A stretch of DNA of 64,000 nt. Source: Kribbella italica (lineage in GTDB: Bacteria > Actinomycetota > Actinomycetes > Propionibacteriales > Kribbellaceae). The notes under the pieces were generated by a model that saw nothing but the letters and a program-made list of their open reading frames with translations, was not told where the DNA came from and ran no database searches. The position numbers were made by a program, and so were the translations under genes. Of the stretch, positions 1 to 8,415 are shown one piece after another. The DNA lies in the NCBI RefSeq assembly GCF_014205135.1, contig NZ_JACHMY010000001.1, forward strand, positions 6,758,001 through 6,822,000. Direction: 5' to 3'. Position 1 is the first letter of the stretch, and every line of letters begins with the position of its first letter.

Positions 1-129
1 CCAAGCGAGCGACTCCGCGAACTCACGCCCGGTCGATCCGGTCGACCGGCGGAGCTCACGAAGTCGCTTGCCCAATGCGGTGCGTGCCTCGTGGACGTTA
101 GTCGCGTCCGCGGTGTTGTTGTCCGGCAA
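1..129 (-). CDS. XRE-family helix-turn-helix regulator, N-terminal part (runs off the left edge)
   Basis: Only the first 43 codons are in the window. From a TTG at 129 the frame reads MPDNNTADAT, then ALGKRLRELR and GREFAESLAW, the usual opening of the XRE/HTH_31 DNA-binding domain of actinobacterial regulators. It overlaps the end of the DUF6879 gene by 32 bases, so the two are probably translationally coupled. XRE regulators next to DUF6879 or DUF397 proteins are a recurring actinobacterial arrangement; their partners are thought to modulate the regulator, but the function here is unknown. The TTG start is the best in-frame choice but has only a weak ribosome-binding site. Confidence 0.72.
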   Translation of the reverse strand, partial: MPDNNTADATNVHEARTALGKRLRELRRSTGSTGREFAESLAW

Positions 130-634
130 AGTCGTCCCGTCGTACGGCGTGGTGCCAGGCGGCATCTCGCCAGTAATTGTGCTTCACGACCTGACTGGGA
201 TCGGTGATCAGCTCCGTGCCGAGGAAACCGTCGGCGTCGTCGAAGTCCATCCGTACCAAGGTCGTCGAGTCGAACAGCCAGTAGTCGTGCTTCGGTACGC
301 CGGCGACGTCGGCTTGATCCCTGGCCAGGTACCGAATGTCCTCCCCTGCTTCGTTGGTGAACTGCGCACACCACAACCCAAAACGGCTGTAGTCCGTCAA
401 CGGCACCGTCACCACGCGAACCCGGCTGAAGCTCCGACCGCCCTCGCGAGCTTCGCGGACCAGATCCAGCCATTCCTGCATCCAGGGCAGGTCGTCAGGC
501 TCACCCGCCAGGAACTTCGCCAGCGACCCGGCCTCGTCGCTCTCGTCGTACCGATCGCGAACCTCAAGCCGAAAGGCCGTGTGTTCGAAGGAGTTGAGCA
601 GATCCCACAACGACGGACCGGGCTCGGTGCTCAG
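98..634 (-). CDS. DUF6879 family protein
   Basis: About 178 aa. HTAFRLEVRDRY near the N-terminus, FLAGEPDD, RVRVVTVPLTDYSRFGLW, AGEDIRYL and DYWLFDSTTLVRM are signatures of the DUF6879 family, small cytosolic proteins usually encoded beside XRE regulators. The start is unusual. No ATG or GTG is in frame; an AGGAGG lies 4 bases before a CTG at 634, which overlaps the stop of the upstream gene as CTGA. The alternative TTG at 610 has no Shine-Dalgarno and would leave a shorter N-terminus than family members normally have before the HTAF motif. The gene is the middle member of a three-gene minus-strand cassette. Molecular function is not established for the family. Confidence 0.8.
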   Translation of the reverse strand: MSTEPGPSLWDLLNSFEHTAFRLEVRDRYDESDEAGSLAKFLAGEPDDLPWMQEWLDLVREAREGGRSFSRVRVVTVPLTDYSRFGLWCAQFTNEAGEDIRYLARDQADVAGVPKHDYWLFDSTTLVRMDFDDADGFLGTELITDPSQVVKHNYWRDAAWHHAVRRDDFAGQQHRGRD

Positions 635-876
635 CTGTCCTCCTGCTGTTCGAGGTACCGAAGGGCGTACATCTTCAGCACTTCCTCCGGAATCTCGATC
701 AGCGTCTCGTGGTCGGGAACTGGCGCGACGGCGTTCACATCCGCCAGCGTCTGCGGGTCCGTGACCTTCCAGCCCTGGGCGATGTAGGTGACCCGGTCCG
801 TCCTGTCTGTCGCGAACAGAGTCGGTGAGTTCTTGGTCTGCGAGTCGGGGTCCTTACCGAGGAAACGAGCATGCAT
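631..876 (-). CDS. Small conserved actinobacterial protein upstream of DUF6879
   Basis: 81 aa starting MHARFLGKDP; the ATG at 876 has GGAGG close upstream. The protein is acidic, without signal peptide or membrane segment, and carries NSPTLFATDRTDRVTYIAQGW followed by KVTDPQTLA and EIPEEVLKMYALRYL. Short proteins of this type, with a central YIVQGW-like strand, commonly precede DUF6879/XRE pairs in actinobacteria. Its stop overlaps the CTG start of the next gene, so translation of the cassette appears coupled. Function unknown; it may be the first component of a small regulatory module. The longer frame reaching 1011 has no ribosome-binding site and its N-terminus does not look like protein. 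Confidence 0.75.
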   Translation of the reverse strand: MHARFLGKDPDSQTKNSPTLFATDRTDRVTYIAQGWKVTDPQTLADVNAVAPVPDHETLIEIPEEVLKMYALRYLEQQEDS

Positions 877-1098
877 GATGCCTCCTTGCGAGAAATTTCG
901 CGAAACAGCACTCCGACGATCTTCGCTCTTCCCGGCAGACCCCGCAACGCCTCCGGCGAGTCGTATGGCCGGCGCCAGCGACCCATCAGCCGACCTAGTT
1001 GTCCGAACCACGCACCTGGGGATTCCAGCCGAGCGCTGGCGAAGGTTAGACAGGGGAGGTCGGCTCCCGCGACGATCATCGCCCTCGGTCTAAATAAA

Positions 1099-2268
1099 TC
1101 AGGAACGGTCTCGTCGGCCGAGGAACCAGAACACAACGGCCGTACCGGGCATCCCAAACAAGAGACTTGGGAGATCCATAGCGTCGACAGCAAAGTCGAT
1201 CCACTCGAATCTGTCGAAATCACGAGCCGATACGCCGTCAGCGTCGAGGTGGTGGAGGCTCTGGGCGATCCACCACAGCCAAACCATCACGAAGGCAAAA
1301 GCCAGCGCTGCACCAACATCCAGTGACTGGCTGGACAGCGGCTTGGGAGGGGCCGGCGATGCATTGAGATCGTCTGACGAAGCTGGCCGATCCGTCAGGG
1401 CTGGTCGCGACTCGGCCTCGATCGGATTGTCCCCGTCGGCAGTTACGGCAAGCCCTGCAGATCTAGCCCACGCAGCCATAAGGACTGAGGCTGACTCGTA
1501 CCCGAGCAGAGAGCTGCCCAGGTAGGCCGCGGCGGGGACACTGGGGCCGATCATGCTTGCGATATCGGCGTACTCGCGGGCCGAGGTGAGCCCATTGGCC
1601 CGGGCAACCTCGGAGATCATGCGGACTGAAGACTTCTGCGCGAATCCCTTCAATGCGAGACCTAAGCCAGGGACGGTGGGGCCGATCTTGCTCGCGATCT
1701 TGGCGAATTCTCCGGCTGACGTGAAGCCGCCGATCTTGGCTACATCGGAGATGAACTCAAGCGAGGACTGCCGACTGTAGATCTTTGAGGCGAGCCCTAG
1801 GCCGGTCACCGTGGGGCCGACAGTCCTGGCGATTTCCCCAAACTCGCGGGCTGAGGCGAAGCCGCCGATCTTGGCTAGATCGGAGATGAACTGGAGCGAG
1901 GACTCTTGGCCTAACGCCTTGGCCTTCGCGGTGAAGCCCAGTCCAGCAATCGTCGGACCGATCTCTCTCGCGATCTCTGCGAATTCTCCGGCTGACGTGA
2001 AGCCGCCGATCTTGGCTACATCGGAGATGAACTCGAGCGAAGACTGCCGGCCGAACGCCTTTGAAGCGAGGCTCATATTGGGGACGGCAGGGCCGATGCC
2101 CTTAGCGATTTCGGCGATCTCACTAGCCGTGGTGAAGCCAGCAGCCGTGGCCAACTCAGCGACGAAGTCAGCCGAAGAACGCCAGCCGGGGAAGCTCTTC
2201 TTAGTGTCAGCGAACGATCCGGAAAGTCCGAACTGTGCTGCCCCGACGACTCCAGCCGAACTAGTCAT
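1099..2268 (-). CDS. Membrane protein with tandem ~46-aa helical repeats (unknown family)
   Basis: 389 aa from the ATG at 2268, preceded by GAGGAG at 7-base spacing; the GTG at 2283 is a weaker choice. The N-terminal 270 residues are four to five tandem repeats of 45-47 aa of the form SSLEFISDVAKIGGFTSAGE, then FAEIAREIGPTVPGLGLA, plus a divergent first copy and a decayed last copy. A polar linker (residues ~275-310) leads to two hydrophobic segments, one near DVGAALAFAFVMVWLWWIA and one near SLLFGMPGTAVVFWFLG, ending in GRRDRS. This suggests a helical repeat domain tethered to the membrane; which side it faces is not shown. I do not recognise the repeat. GC content is visibly lower than in the surrounding core genes, consistent with an acquired segment. 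Confidence 0.7.
   Translation of the reverse strand: MTSSAGVVGAAQFGLSGSFADTKKSFPGWRSSADFVAELATAAGFTTASEIAEIAKGIGPAVPNMSLASKAFGRQSSLEFISDVAKIGGFTSAGEFAEIAREIGPTIAGLGFTAKAKALGQESSLQFISDLAKIGGFASAREFGEIARTVGPTVTGLGLASKIYSRQSSLEFISDVAKIGGFTSAGEFAKIASKIGPTVPGLGLALKGFAQKSSVRMISEVARANGLTSAREYADIASMIGPSVPAAAYLGSSLLGYESASVLMAAWARSAGLAVTADGDNPIEAESRPALTDRPASSDDLNASPAPPKPLSSQSLDVGAALAFAFVMVWLWWIAQSLHHLDADGVSARDFDRFEWIDFAVDAMDLPSLLFGMPGTAVVFWFLGRRDRS
1703..2034. repeat. DNA-level duplication inside the repeat-protein gene
   Basis: Positions 1703-1758 and 1979-2034 are identical over 56 bases, 276 bases (two protein repeat units) apart. The units between them are less similar. This shows recent duplication or gene conversion among repeats rather than only ancient divergence. 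Confidence 0.85.
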
Positions 2269-2614
2269 CCTGTCACTCCTCACTTGAGCTACTTCGAGAG
2301 TAGGTCAGCGCAACGACAGTTTGTTGTTTGTCTGAAGGGCGCGCCCCAGCGCGGGTCAGGTCGCTGTGGCTCAACGCTCTCTCGTGCCTAGCCGTATCCC
2401 GTAATGGCTGCCTCTGGGCATCTACGGATGCCTAGGACGGCACCCACTACCGATGGCGGCAGGTTCGGTTTCGAAAGGTTCTGGGCTCCTAGGGATCAGA
2501 AGGCTTGGTTTCGGAATTTCCGCTCGGAAGGTTGCCTTGCCAACGGGACGGTAGGGCCGAGTTCTGGAGTATGCGGGGCCTCGTCGTTGCGTGGATCCGG
2601 GGTGGAACTGCAAC
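2269..2614. other. Intergenic region without a supported gene
   Basis: Holds the ribosome-binding site and presumably the promoter of the minus-strand repeat-protein gene at its left end and the upstream region of the small plus-strand gene at its right end. The short open frames here have no ribosome-binding site and no recognisable protein. No strong hairpin was seen. Confidence 0.5.
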
Positions 2615-2896
2615 ATGGGCGCTGTGATCGAGTCTGCGGACGAGTTCGTACGTCTTCGCACGAGCGACGATCCCGCTGAGTTCAGGCGGGCGGCTCATGA
2701 GCCGGCCGGCGTCGACACCTGGCTCGAGGTGATCGACCGATTTCCTGAGATGCGGGTCTGGGTGGCGCACAACAAGACAGTTCCGCTCGCGGTCCTGGAG
2801 TTGTTGCGGCACGACGCTGACGAGCGGGTGCAGCGGATGGTGCTCGAGAAGAGGTCCTGGGCTCGTGCACATCCGGATGACACCAGCCGTAAGTAG
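2615..2896 (+). CDS. Small HEAT-like repeat protein
   Basis: 93 aa from the ATG at 2615. The sequence runs from SADEFVRLRTSDDPAEYRR-type helices through WLEVIDRFPEMRVWVAHNKT and VPLAVLELLRHDADERVQRM to VLEKRSWARAHPDD. The unit 'pro-leu ... leu-leu-arg-his-asp-x-asp-glu-arg-val' is typical of short HEAT/LRV-like actinobacterial proteins in which such helices pack as a solenoid. No signal peptide or membrane segment. It stands alone between the repeat-protein region and a direct-repeat segment. Function unknown; related genes are common singletons in Streptomyces and Kribbella-like genomes. The frame opens upstream at 2591, but the first eight residues there look like non-coding sequence. Confidence 0.72.
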   Translation: MGAVIESADEFVRLRTSDDPAEFRRAAHEPAGVDTWLEVIDRFPEMRVWVAHNKTVPLAVLELLRHDADERVQRMVLEKRSWARAHPDDTSRK

Positions 2897-2996
2897 GCCC
2901 GTGTTCGCGCTCAGGTTGTGCGAGAGATACCGGTCGGTGGTGAGCGGGTCAGTTGCCAATGGCCGGTCGCGCGCGTCCGATCAACGGCAATGCGGA

Positions 2997-3325
2997 ACCA
3001 CCTGTACTCACTCGAGGGCGCTAAGCCCGCACTTCAGGGCGCCAGCCCGCACCCCAGGGTGGGTGGGAGCGGACTGCGTAGCACGCGACGAAGGAGCGGG
3101 CGTAGCCGGCCGCGTGGGGAGGCGGGTGTGGGCGGGGAGGCCGGGCGGTAGGCAACGGCAGATCGCGCGCACGCACCGGATCAAGCTCAGCGCGCGACCA
3201 CCTGTAGTCACTTGAGGGCGCTAAGCCCGCACTTCAGGGCGCCAGCCCGCACCCCAGGGTGGGTGGGAGCGGACTGCGTAGGTCGCGACGAAGGAGCGAC
3301 CGTAGCCGGCCGCGTGGGAGAGGCG
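2997..3325. repeat. Two copies of a ~129-bp direct repeat, 200 bp apart
   Basis: Copies at 2997-3125 and 3197-3325 are nearly identical, starting ACCACCTGTA and ending near GGCCGCGTGGG. Each contains GGGCGCTAAGCCCGCACTTC and the run ACCCCAGGGTGGGTGGGAGC. Copy 2 holds a hairpin GGTCGC-(9 nt)-GCGACC (from 3281); in copy 1 most of the matching positions changed on both arms so pairing is largely kept. The block fills the 435-bp gap between the HEAT-like gene and the end of the X-Pro peptidase gene. It looks like a dispersed structured intergenic repeat and may also serve as the peptidase terminator. Confidence 0.8.
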
Positions 3326-3328
3326 GTG

Positions 3329-5302
3329 CTAGCCGAGAGGATCGTGGAGGTTGGGGCGTTGGGTGGGGGTGGTGATGTCCACGTCCAAGGGCTCGATCTT
3401 CGTAGGCGCAGGGACCTTGCCGGCGGTGACGGGGAGGTTGAGTTTGCTGTGGGCGAGGTCGATGTCGACTGTCGCGCCGGTGTCGTTGGGCGTCGTCCAC
3501 TCGGTGTCGGACAACGTCACGGCCAGGCCGAGCGTGCGGCCCTTGGGGATGACCTCGTCCTGGGCGCGCAGCGGCACGGTCACGGTGGTCCACTTGCCGG
3601 GGGTCAGCGGACGGGGGTGGGCGAGTGACGAGCTGTGGGCGGCGTCGATCCAGCCTCGGCTGACGATGCCGTGGTCGCTCGCCTCGGTGAGCTTTTCGAC
3701 CGTGTAGTAGCAGCTGTCGTCGTAGTCGGTGCTGGCGCCTTCACACGTGGAGCTGTTCGTACGACGGACGCCCGCGTAGCGCGAGGCCTCGCCGTACTCG
3801 ATCAGGCGGGCGGTGACCGGTGTGGTGACCGAGTCCGACTTGATGCGCAGGGTGACCGTGGGGGTGCCGCTCACGCGGATGGTCGCGGGGAGCGGGGCGG
3901 ACAGGAACATCTGGCGGCCGGCGATCACTTCGGACGGTGTGTCGACGATGGTGTCCTCGGTCAGCGACGGGTCGTCGGTGACGGTGACGGTTCCCTTGCC
4001 GTAGGCACCTAGTTTCCCGGCGGCCAGCGGAACGGGGACGGTCCGGGACACGGCCGGCCAGGTCGGGTAGTTGCGCCAGACGTCCGGTGCGACCTCCACG
4101 GAGGCCTGCGCGGAACGCATCACGCCGTTCTGCAAGCCCTGCAGCCAGTAGTCGAACCACTGGTGCAGCTCGTCCACCCACTCGTCGCGCCGGAACTCGA
4201 AGGGGTCGACGTGGTCCTCGAGGCCGAGCCAGATCTTGCGGGGGACGCGGTTCTTGGCCAGGGCGTCCCACCACTGGGCGAAGTGGTTGGTCTGGACGTT
4301 GTAGTCGCTGAGCCCGTGCGTCACGAAGACCGAGGCCTTGATGTTGCGGGCGTCCTTGACGTAGTCGCGCTCGGCCCAGAAGCGGGTGTAGTCGCCGGTC
4401 TCGTCGTCGTCGGCCTCGCCGAGGTCGGCCCGTACGGCGTCGCAGGCGGGGGTGTCGTGGCCGACGTACGCGCCGAGCCAGGGCATGTAGTCGATCGAGT
4501 ACGGCACGCCGCCGGAGCGCGAGTAGTCGTACCAGGAGGAGATGGCCGAGATCGGCACGATCGTCTTCAGACCCCGTACGCCGGTGGCGGCGACCGCGTT
4601 GGCCAGCGTTCCGTCGTACGACTTGCCGATCATCCCGACCGCGCCGGTCGTCCACGAGGCCCGCACCGGCGTACCGTCGGCCAGCGCCGCCGTGTTGCGC
4701 CCGTTGAGCCAGTCGATCACCGCGACGACCGAGTCGACCTCGTCCTCGCCGCCGACGTCGCCGCAGCCGGTCGAGCGGTTGGTGCCGACGATGTCCACGC
4801 CGACCACCGCGTACCCGCGCGGGACGAAGTAGTTGTCGTAGTACAGCGGCATCTTCTGGATGACGCCGGCCGCGTCGTAGGTCTTCTTCTCGCTCTCGTT
4901 GCCGCGGCCGCAGCAGGAGTAGTACGGCGAGGCGTCCATGATCACCGGGATCCGTACGCCGTTGGCGTCGGTCTCCCGGGGGCGGACGATGTCGACCGCG
5001 ATCTTGTCGTCGACGCCGTCGGAGTCGGTGTCCATCCGGGTGTCGACCCAGACCGACTCGCGGATCGCGCCGGCGTAGTCGTAGACCGGCTTGGTGCCCT
5101 TCGTCCGGGTGTCCACGTGCGCGGGCGCTCCGGCGGGCAGACCACCGTCCAGGCTCGCCGCGAGGGCAGGCGCGGATGCCGGGGCGCCCGGTGACGGCAC
5201 TCCGTCGGGGGCCGGAGCAGCCGTGGCGGTGCCGACGAGGGTGGTCAGGCAGAGCACGGTGGACGAGGCCAGGACGGTCACCCTGGCGCGGACGGTCGTC
5301 AT
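3329..5302 (-). CDS. Secreted Xaa-Pro dipeptidyl-peptidase (peptidase S15)
   Basis: 657 aa. The N-terminus (MTTVRARVTVLASSTVLCLT...) is a Sec-type signal peptide ending near TATAAPAP. An alpha/beta-hydrolase core follows, with the nucleophile in IGKSYDG (Ser228), Asp333 in HGLSDYN and His364 in GLEDHVDPFEF. The C-terminal third is the beta-rich jelly-roll of the X-Pro peptidase/CocE family. Such enzymes release X-Pro dipeptides from the N-termini of extracellular peptides. Extra cysteines (SCCGRG, TGCGD) may form disulfides, fitting secretion. The gene is divergent from the LacI-type regulator at 5448 with a 145-bp shared upstream region, so control by that regulator is possible but not shown. 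Confidence 0.9.
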   Translation of the reverse strand: MTTVRARVTVLASSTVLCLTTLVGTATAAPAPDGVPSPGAPASAPALAASLDGGLPAGAPAHVDTRTKGTKPVYDYAGAIRESVWVDTRMDTDSDGVDDKIAVDIVRPRETDANGVRIPVIMDASPYYSCCGRGNESEKKTYDAAGVIQKMPLYYDNYFVPRGYAVVGVDIVGTNRSTGCGDVGGEDEVDSVVAVIDWLNGRNTAALADGTPVRASWTTGAVGMIGKSYDGTLANAVAATGVRGLKTIVPISAISSWYDYSRSGGVPYSIDYMPWLGAYVGHDTPACDAVRADLGEADDDETGDYTRFWAERDYVKDARNIKASVFVTHGLSDYNVQTNHFAQWWDALAKNRVPRKIWLGLEDHVDPFEFRRDEWVDELHQWFDYWLQGLQNGVMRSAQASVEVAPDVWRNYPTWPAVSRTVPVPLAAGKLGAYGKGTVTVTDDPSLTEDTIVDTPSEVIAGRQMFLSAPLPATIRVSGTPTVTLRIKSDSVTTPVTARLIEYGEASRYAGVRRTNSSTCEGASTDYDDSCYYTVEKLTEASDHGIVSRGWIDAAHSSSLAHPRPLTPGKWTTVTVPLRAQDEVIPKGRTLGLAVTLSDTEWTTPNDTGATVDIDLAHSKLNLPVTAGKVPAPTKIEPLDVDITTPTQRPNLHDPLG

Positions 5303-5447
5303 GGCTCGGAAGGCTAGTCATTCCCACGCTCAGAAGCCAGGCTCTGACGACATTCCCAGAGACTTCCCGGCCACGCAGGGTGATCGACACCACTGGTCCG
5401 ATAGGGTGACCGCCACCCGGGGGGAGCCAAAGGAAGGTGGGTGGCCA

Positions 5448-6461
5448 GTGAATCTGCGAGCACCGGTGACATTGCTGGACGTCGCGCAGCGGGCGGGTGT
5501 GTCGGTCGCGACCGCGTCCCGCGTGCTGAACGGCGGCGACCGGGTGCCGCGCCCGGAGCTGCAGGAGCGGGTCCGGGAGGCGGCCGCGGAGCTCGGCTAC
5601 ACGCCGAACGCGCAGGCCCAGGCGCTGGCCAAGTCGTCGACGAACGTGGTCGGCATCCTGGTGCACGACATCGAGGACCCGTACTTCGCGGCGATCGCGA
5701 ACGGCGTGATGCGCGCCGCCGACGAGCGCAACCTGCTGGTGATGATGGCCAGCACCTTCCGCGACGCCGAGCGCGAGATCGCCTACCTGTCCTCGCTGCG
5801 TGCCCAGCGCGCCCGGGCCGCGGTGATGATCGGCTCCCGGCGCACGGACGCCGACCAGCTGGCCCGTACGGCGAACGAGATCGACGCGTTCCTCGGATCG
5901 GGTGCGGGGCTCGCGCTGGTCAGCCAGTCCGGGATGCCGGCGCACACGATCGAGCCGGACAACCGCGCGGGTGCGGCCCAGCTGGCGCGGGAGCTGGTCG
6001 GGCAGGGCTGGCGGAAGTTCGGCGTACTGGCCGGGCCGGAGCAGCTCGCGACGGCGCGGGACCGGCGGGACGGGTTCGTCGCCGGGCTGGCCGAGGCCGG
6101 GCTGGAGCCGGTGGCGGTGCTGGCCGGTGACTTCACGCGCGACGGCGGGCACGCGGCGGCGCTGGAGCTGCTGGACCGCAAGGTCGAGGTGGACTGCTTG
6201 TTCGCGGTGAACGACGTGATGGCGGTCGGCGCGATGTCGGCGCTGCGCGCGCAGGGGATCGACGTCCCGGGACGGCTCGGGGTCGCCGGGTTCGACGACA
6301 TCGCGACGCTGCGGGACGTGTGGCCGGGGCTGACGACCGTCCGGCTGCCGCTGGAGCAGATGGGACGGCGTGCGCTGGAGCTCGCGATCGAGGGCGGCGA
6401 CCCGCGGACCGAGACCTACGCCCCCGAGGTCGTCCTCCGCGAAAGCACCACCAGGAAATAA
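5448..6461 (+). CDS. LacI-family transcriptional regulator
   Basis: 337 aa from a GTG at 5448. The N-terminal HTH is textbook LacI: VTLLDVAQRAGVSVATASRV, LNGGDRV, then LGYTPNAQAQALA with the hinge. The ligand domain has NVVGILVHDIEDPYFAAIAN near residue 65 and the type I periplasmic-binding fold through VDCLFAVNDVMAVGAM and VAGFDDIATL. Effector unknown; the family usually senses sugars. A GGAAGG lies upstream, though spacing is longer than usual; the GTG at 5466 is an alternative. A long extension of the frame to 5091 runs back through the divergent gene and is not coding. The neighbour on the left is a divergent secreted peptidase; menB follows 31 bp downstream. Confidence 0.9.
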   Translation: MNLRAPVTLLDVAQRAGVSVATASRVLNGGDRVPRPELQERVREAAAELGYTPNAQAQALAKSSTNVVGILVHDIEDPYFAAIANGVMRAADERNLLVMMASTFRDAEREIAYLSSLRAQRARAAVMIGSRRTDADQLARTANEIDAFLGSGAGLALVSQSGMPAHTIEPDNRAGAAQLARELVGQGWRKFGVLAGPEQLATARDRRDGFVAGLAEAGLEPVAVLAGDFTRDGGHAAALELLDRKVEVDCLFAVNDVMAVGAMSALRAQGIDVPGRLGVAGFDDIATLRDVWPGLTTVRLPLEQMGRRALELAIEGGDPRTETYAPEVVLRESTTRK

Positions 6462-6492
6462 CGCTCACCGGCCCTGAAATATGCTCGGCCGG

Positions 6493-7407
6493 GTGACCGA
6501 CCCAGCGCACGTCAGTGAGATCTTCGACCCGTCGGCCTGGAAGGCGGTCGACGGCTTCGACCTGACCGACATCACCTACCACCGGGCGGTCGACGCCGGG
6601 GTGGTGCGGATCGCCTTCAACCGGCCCGAGGTCCGCAACGCGTTCCGCCCGCAGACGGTCGACGAGCTGTACCGGGTGCTCGACCACGCGCGGATGTCGA
6701 GCGACGTCGGGTGCGTGCTGCTGACCGGCAACGGTCCGTCCGCGAAGGACGGCGGCTGGGCGTTCTGCTCCGGCGGCGACCAGCGGATCCGCGGCAAGGA
6801 CGGTTACAAGTACGCCGAGGGAACGACGGCGGACTCGATCGACCCGGCCAAGGCGGGCCGGCTACACATCCTCGAGGTGCAGCGGCTGATCCGGTTCATG
6901 CCCAAGGTCGTCGTGGCAGTCGTACCGGGCTGGGCCGCCGGTGGCGGGCACAGCCTGCACGTGGTCGCCGACCTGACGCTGGCCTCGGCCGAGCACGCGC
7001 GGTTCAAGCAGACCGACGCGGACGTGGCGTCGTTCGACGGCGGGTTCGGTTCGGCGTACCTGGCCCGGCAGGTCGGGCAGAAGTTCGCCCGGGAGATCTT
7101 CTTCCTGGGCGACGAGTACGACGCCGAGGACGCGTTCCGGATGGGCATGGTCAACAAGGTCGTCCCGCACGCCGAGCTGGAGCAGGTCGCGCTGGACTGG
7201 GGCCGGAAGATCTGCGCGAAGTCGCCGACCGCCCAGCGGATGCTGAAGTACGCGTTCAACGCGATCGACGACGGGCTGGTCGGTCAGCAGCTGTTCGCCG
7301 GTGAGGCGACCCGGCTGGCCTACGGCACCGACGAGGCCGCCGAGGGCCGCGACTCCTTCCTGGAGAAGCGGCCCGCCGACTGGTCGCCGTACCCGTACGC
7401 GTTCTAG
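6493..7407 (+). CDS. menB: 1,4-dihydroxy-2-naphthoyl-CoA synthase
   Basis: 304 aa, crotonase fold. The enzyme closes the second ring of the naphthoquinone during menaquinone synthesis. Characteristic stretches are VRIAFNRPEVRNAFRPQTVD, FCSGGDQRIRG (oxyanion-hole region with the MenB-type GGDQ), VAVVPGWAAGGGHSLHVVAD, TDADVASFDGGFGSAYLARQ and the C-terminal ADWSPYPYAF that is diagnostic for MenB among crotonases. Start choice: the GTG at 6493 sits 7 bases after TATGCT (6480-6485), a good -10 box, so the message is probably leaderless; the ATG at 6481 lies inside that box. No other men gene is in the window, so the pathway genes are split, as in many actinobacteria. Confidence 0.93.
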   Translation: MTDPAHVSEIFDPSAWKAVDGFDLTDITYHRAVDAGVVRIAFNRPEVRNAFRPQTVDELYRVLDHARMSSDVGCVLLTGNGPSAKDGGWAFCSGGDQRIRGKDGYKYAEGTTADSIDPAKAGRLHILEVQRLIRFMPKVVVAVVPGWAAGGGHSLHVVADLTLASAEHARFKQTDADVASFDGGFGSAYLARQVGQKFAREIFFLGDEYDAEDAFRMGMVNKVVPHAELEQVALDWGRKICAKSPTAQRMLKYAFNAIDDGLVGQQLFAGEATRLAYGTDEAAEGRDSFLEKRPADWSPYPYAF

Positions 7408-7428
7408 AAGCCCTTTACCGCAAGGCCT

Positions 7429-8415
7429 TCAGGACTGGGCCCACTTCTGGTTGCCGTCACCGCTGCAGCCGCGCAGGAACAGCCGGCCGCCGTTGTCGCC
7501 CTTGTCGACCGTGACGCACTTGCCCTCGGCGGCCGGGTTGATCAGCTGGCCCTTCTGGGTGACGCGGAACTGCTGGGCGGCGCTGCCGTTGCAGGCGACC
7601 AGCTGGATCGCGGTGTTCTCCGCGATCGAGCCCCAGGCCAGGTCCATGCACTGGTTCAGCGCGCGGACCGTTCCGTCGGAGTTGAACACCCAGCTCTGGC
7701 TCCTGCCCGCGTTGCAGTCCCAGACCTGCAGCGGGGTGCCGTCGGTGCCCGCGCCGGCCCGGCCGTCCTTGACGTCGATGCAGCGCTTGGCGCCCTCGCT
7801 GCGCATGGTCGCCGGCGTGCTCTTCATCGCGCGCAGCTGGTCGGCGTCCTGCTTGACCGCGTCGCCGCCGGTCTGCTCCTGACCCTTCTCGGTCACCTTC
7901 GTCGTGACGGTGGTCGTGGCCTTGGGCAACGTCACCGTCGTACCGGGCTTGACCACCGTGACCTGGCCGCCCGGCGCCGTCACGGTGGTAGTGGCCCCTG
8001 GCAACGTCACGGTCGCGCCCGGCTTGAGCACGGTGACCTGGCCGCCCGGCGCGGTCACCGTCACGGTCGCGGTCGCCACCGAGACCCGCGGCTTGCCGGT
8101 CACGGTGGTGGTCGTCGTCGCGGTCGGTACGACGGTCGGCGTGACGGTCGGTGTGGTCGTCGCCCGGGACGTGAGCGGCGCGTCGACCGCGACGATCGTG
8201 TCCTTCGGCGAGTCTCCGCCGAGGTGCGTCAGCAGCGGTACGGCGACCGCGGCACCGGCCACGAAGGTGGCGACGAACGCCGTCGTCATCCAGGCCCGGC
8301 GATCGGGCAGGGAGGTCACCCGCGGCGTCAGTGGACGGCGGGCGAACGTCCCGGCGAAGCGGGTCGAACCGGGTCCGTCGGACCGGCGCGAACGGGCGAA
8401 TCGGGAGGGCGGCAC
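7429..8415 (-). CDS. Membrane-anchored ricin-type beta-trefoil lectin protein
   Basis: 328 aa from a GTG at 8415 with GGAG 5 bases upstream; the frame extends to 8559 but without a ribosome-binding site. A basic N-terminal tail is followed by one transmembrane helix (AWMTTAFVATFVAGAAVAVP), then a Thr/Val/Pro-rich stalk with two 24-aa repeats (TVTAPGGQVTVLKPGATVTL type, also repeated at DNA level near 7905-8050). The C-terminal ~130 residues are a ricin B lectin domain with CIDVKDG, LQVWDCNAGRSQSWVF, QLVACNGSAAQQF and GNQKWAQS, including degenerate QxW motifs. It likely displays a carbohydrate-binding head outside the cell. No catalytic domain is attached. It converges with menB, 21 bases apart. 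Confidence 0.85.
   Translation of the reverse strand: MPPSRFARSRRSDGPGSTRFAGTFARRPLTPRVTSLPDRRAWMTTAFVATFVAGAAVAVPLLTHLGGDSPKDTIVAVDAPLTSRATTTPTVTPTVVPTATTTTTVTGKPRVSVATATVTVTAPGGQVTVLKPGATVTLPGATTTVTAPGGQVTVVKPGTTVTLPKATTTVTTKVTEKGQEQTGGDAVKQDADQLRAMKSTPATMRSEGAKRCIDVKDGRAGAGTDGTPLQVWDCNAGRSQSWVFNSDGTVRALNQCMDLAWGSIAENTAIQLVACNGSAAQQFRVTQKGQLINPAAEGKCVTVDKGDNGGRLFLRGCSGDGNQKWAQS

Noticed and set aside
3741..6152. 803-codon minus-strand frame across the peptidase and LacI genes
   Set aside because: It overlaps two well-supported genes in other frames and has the Arg-rich composition of a shadow.
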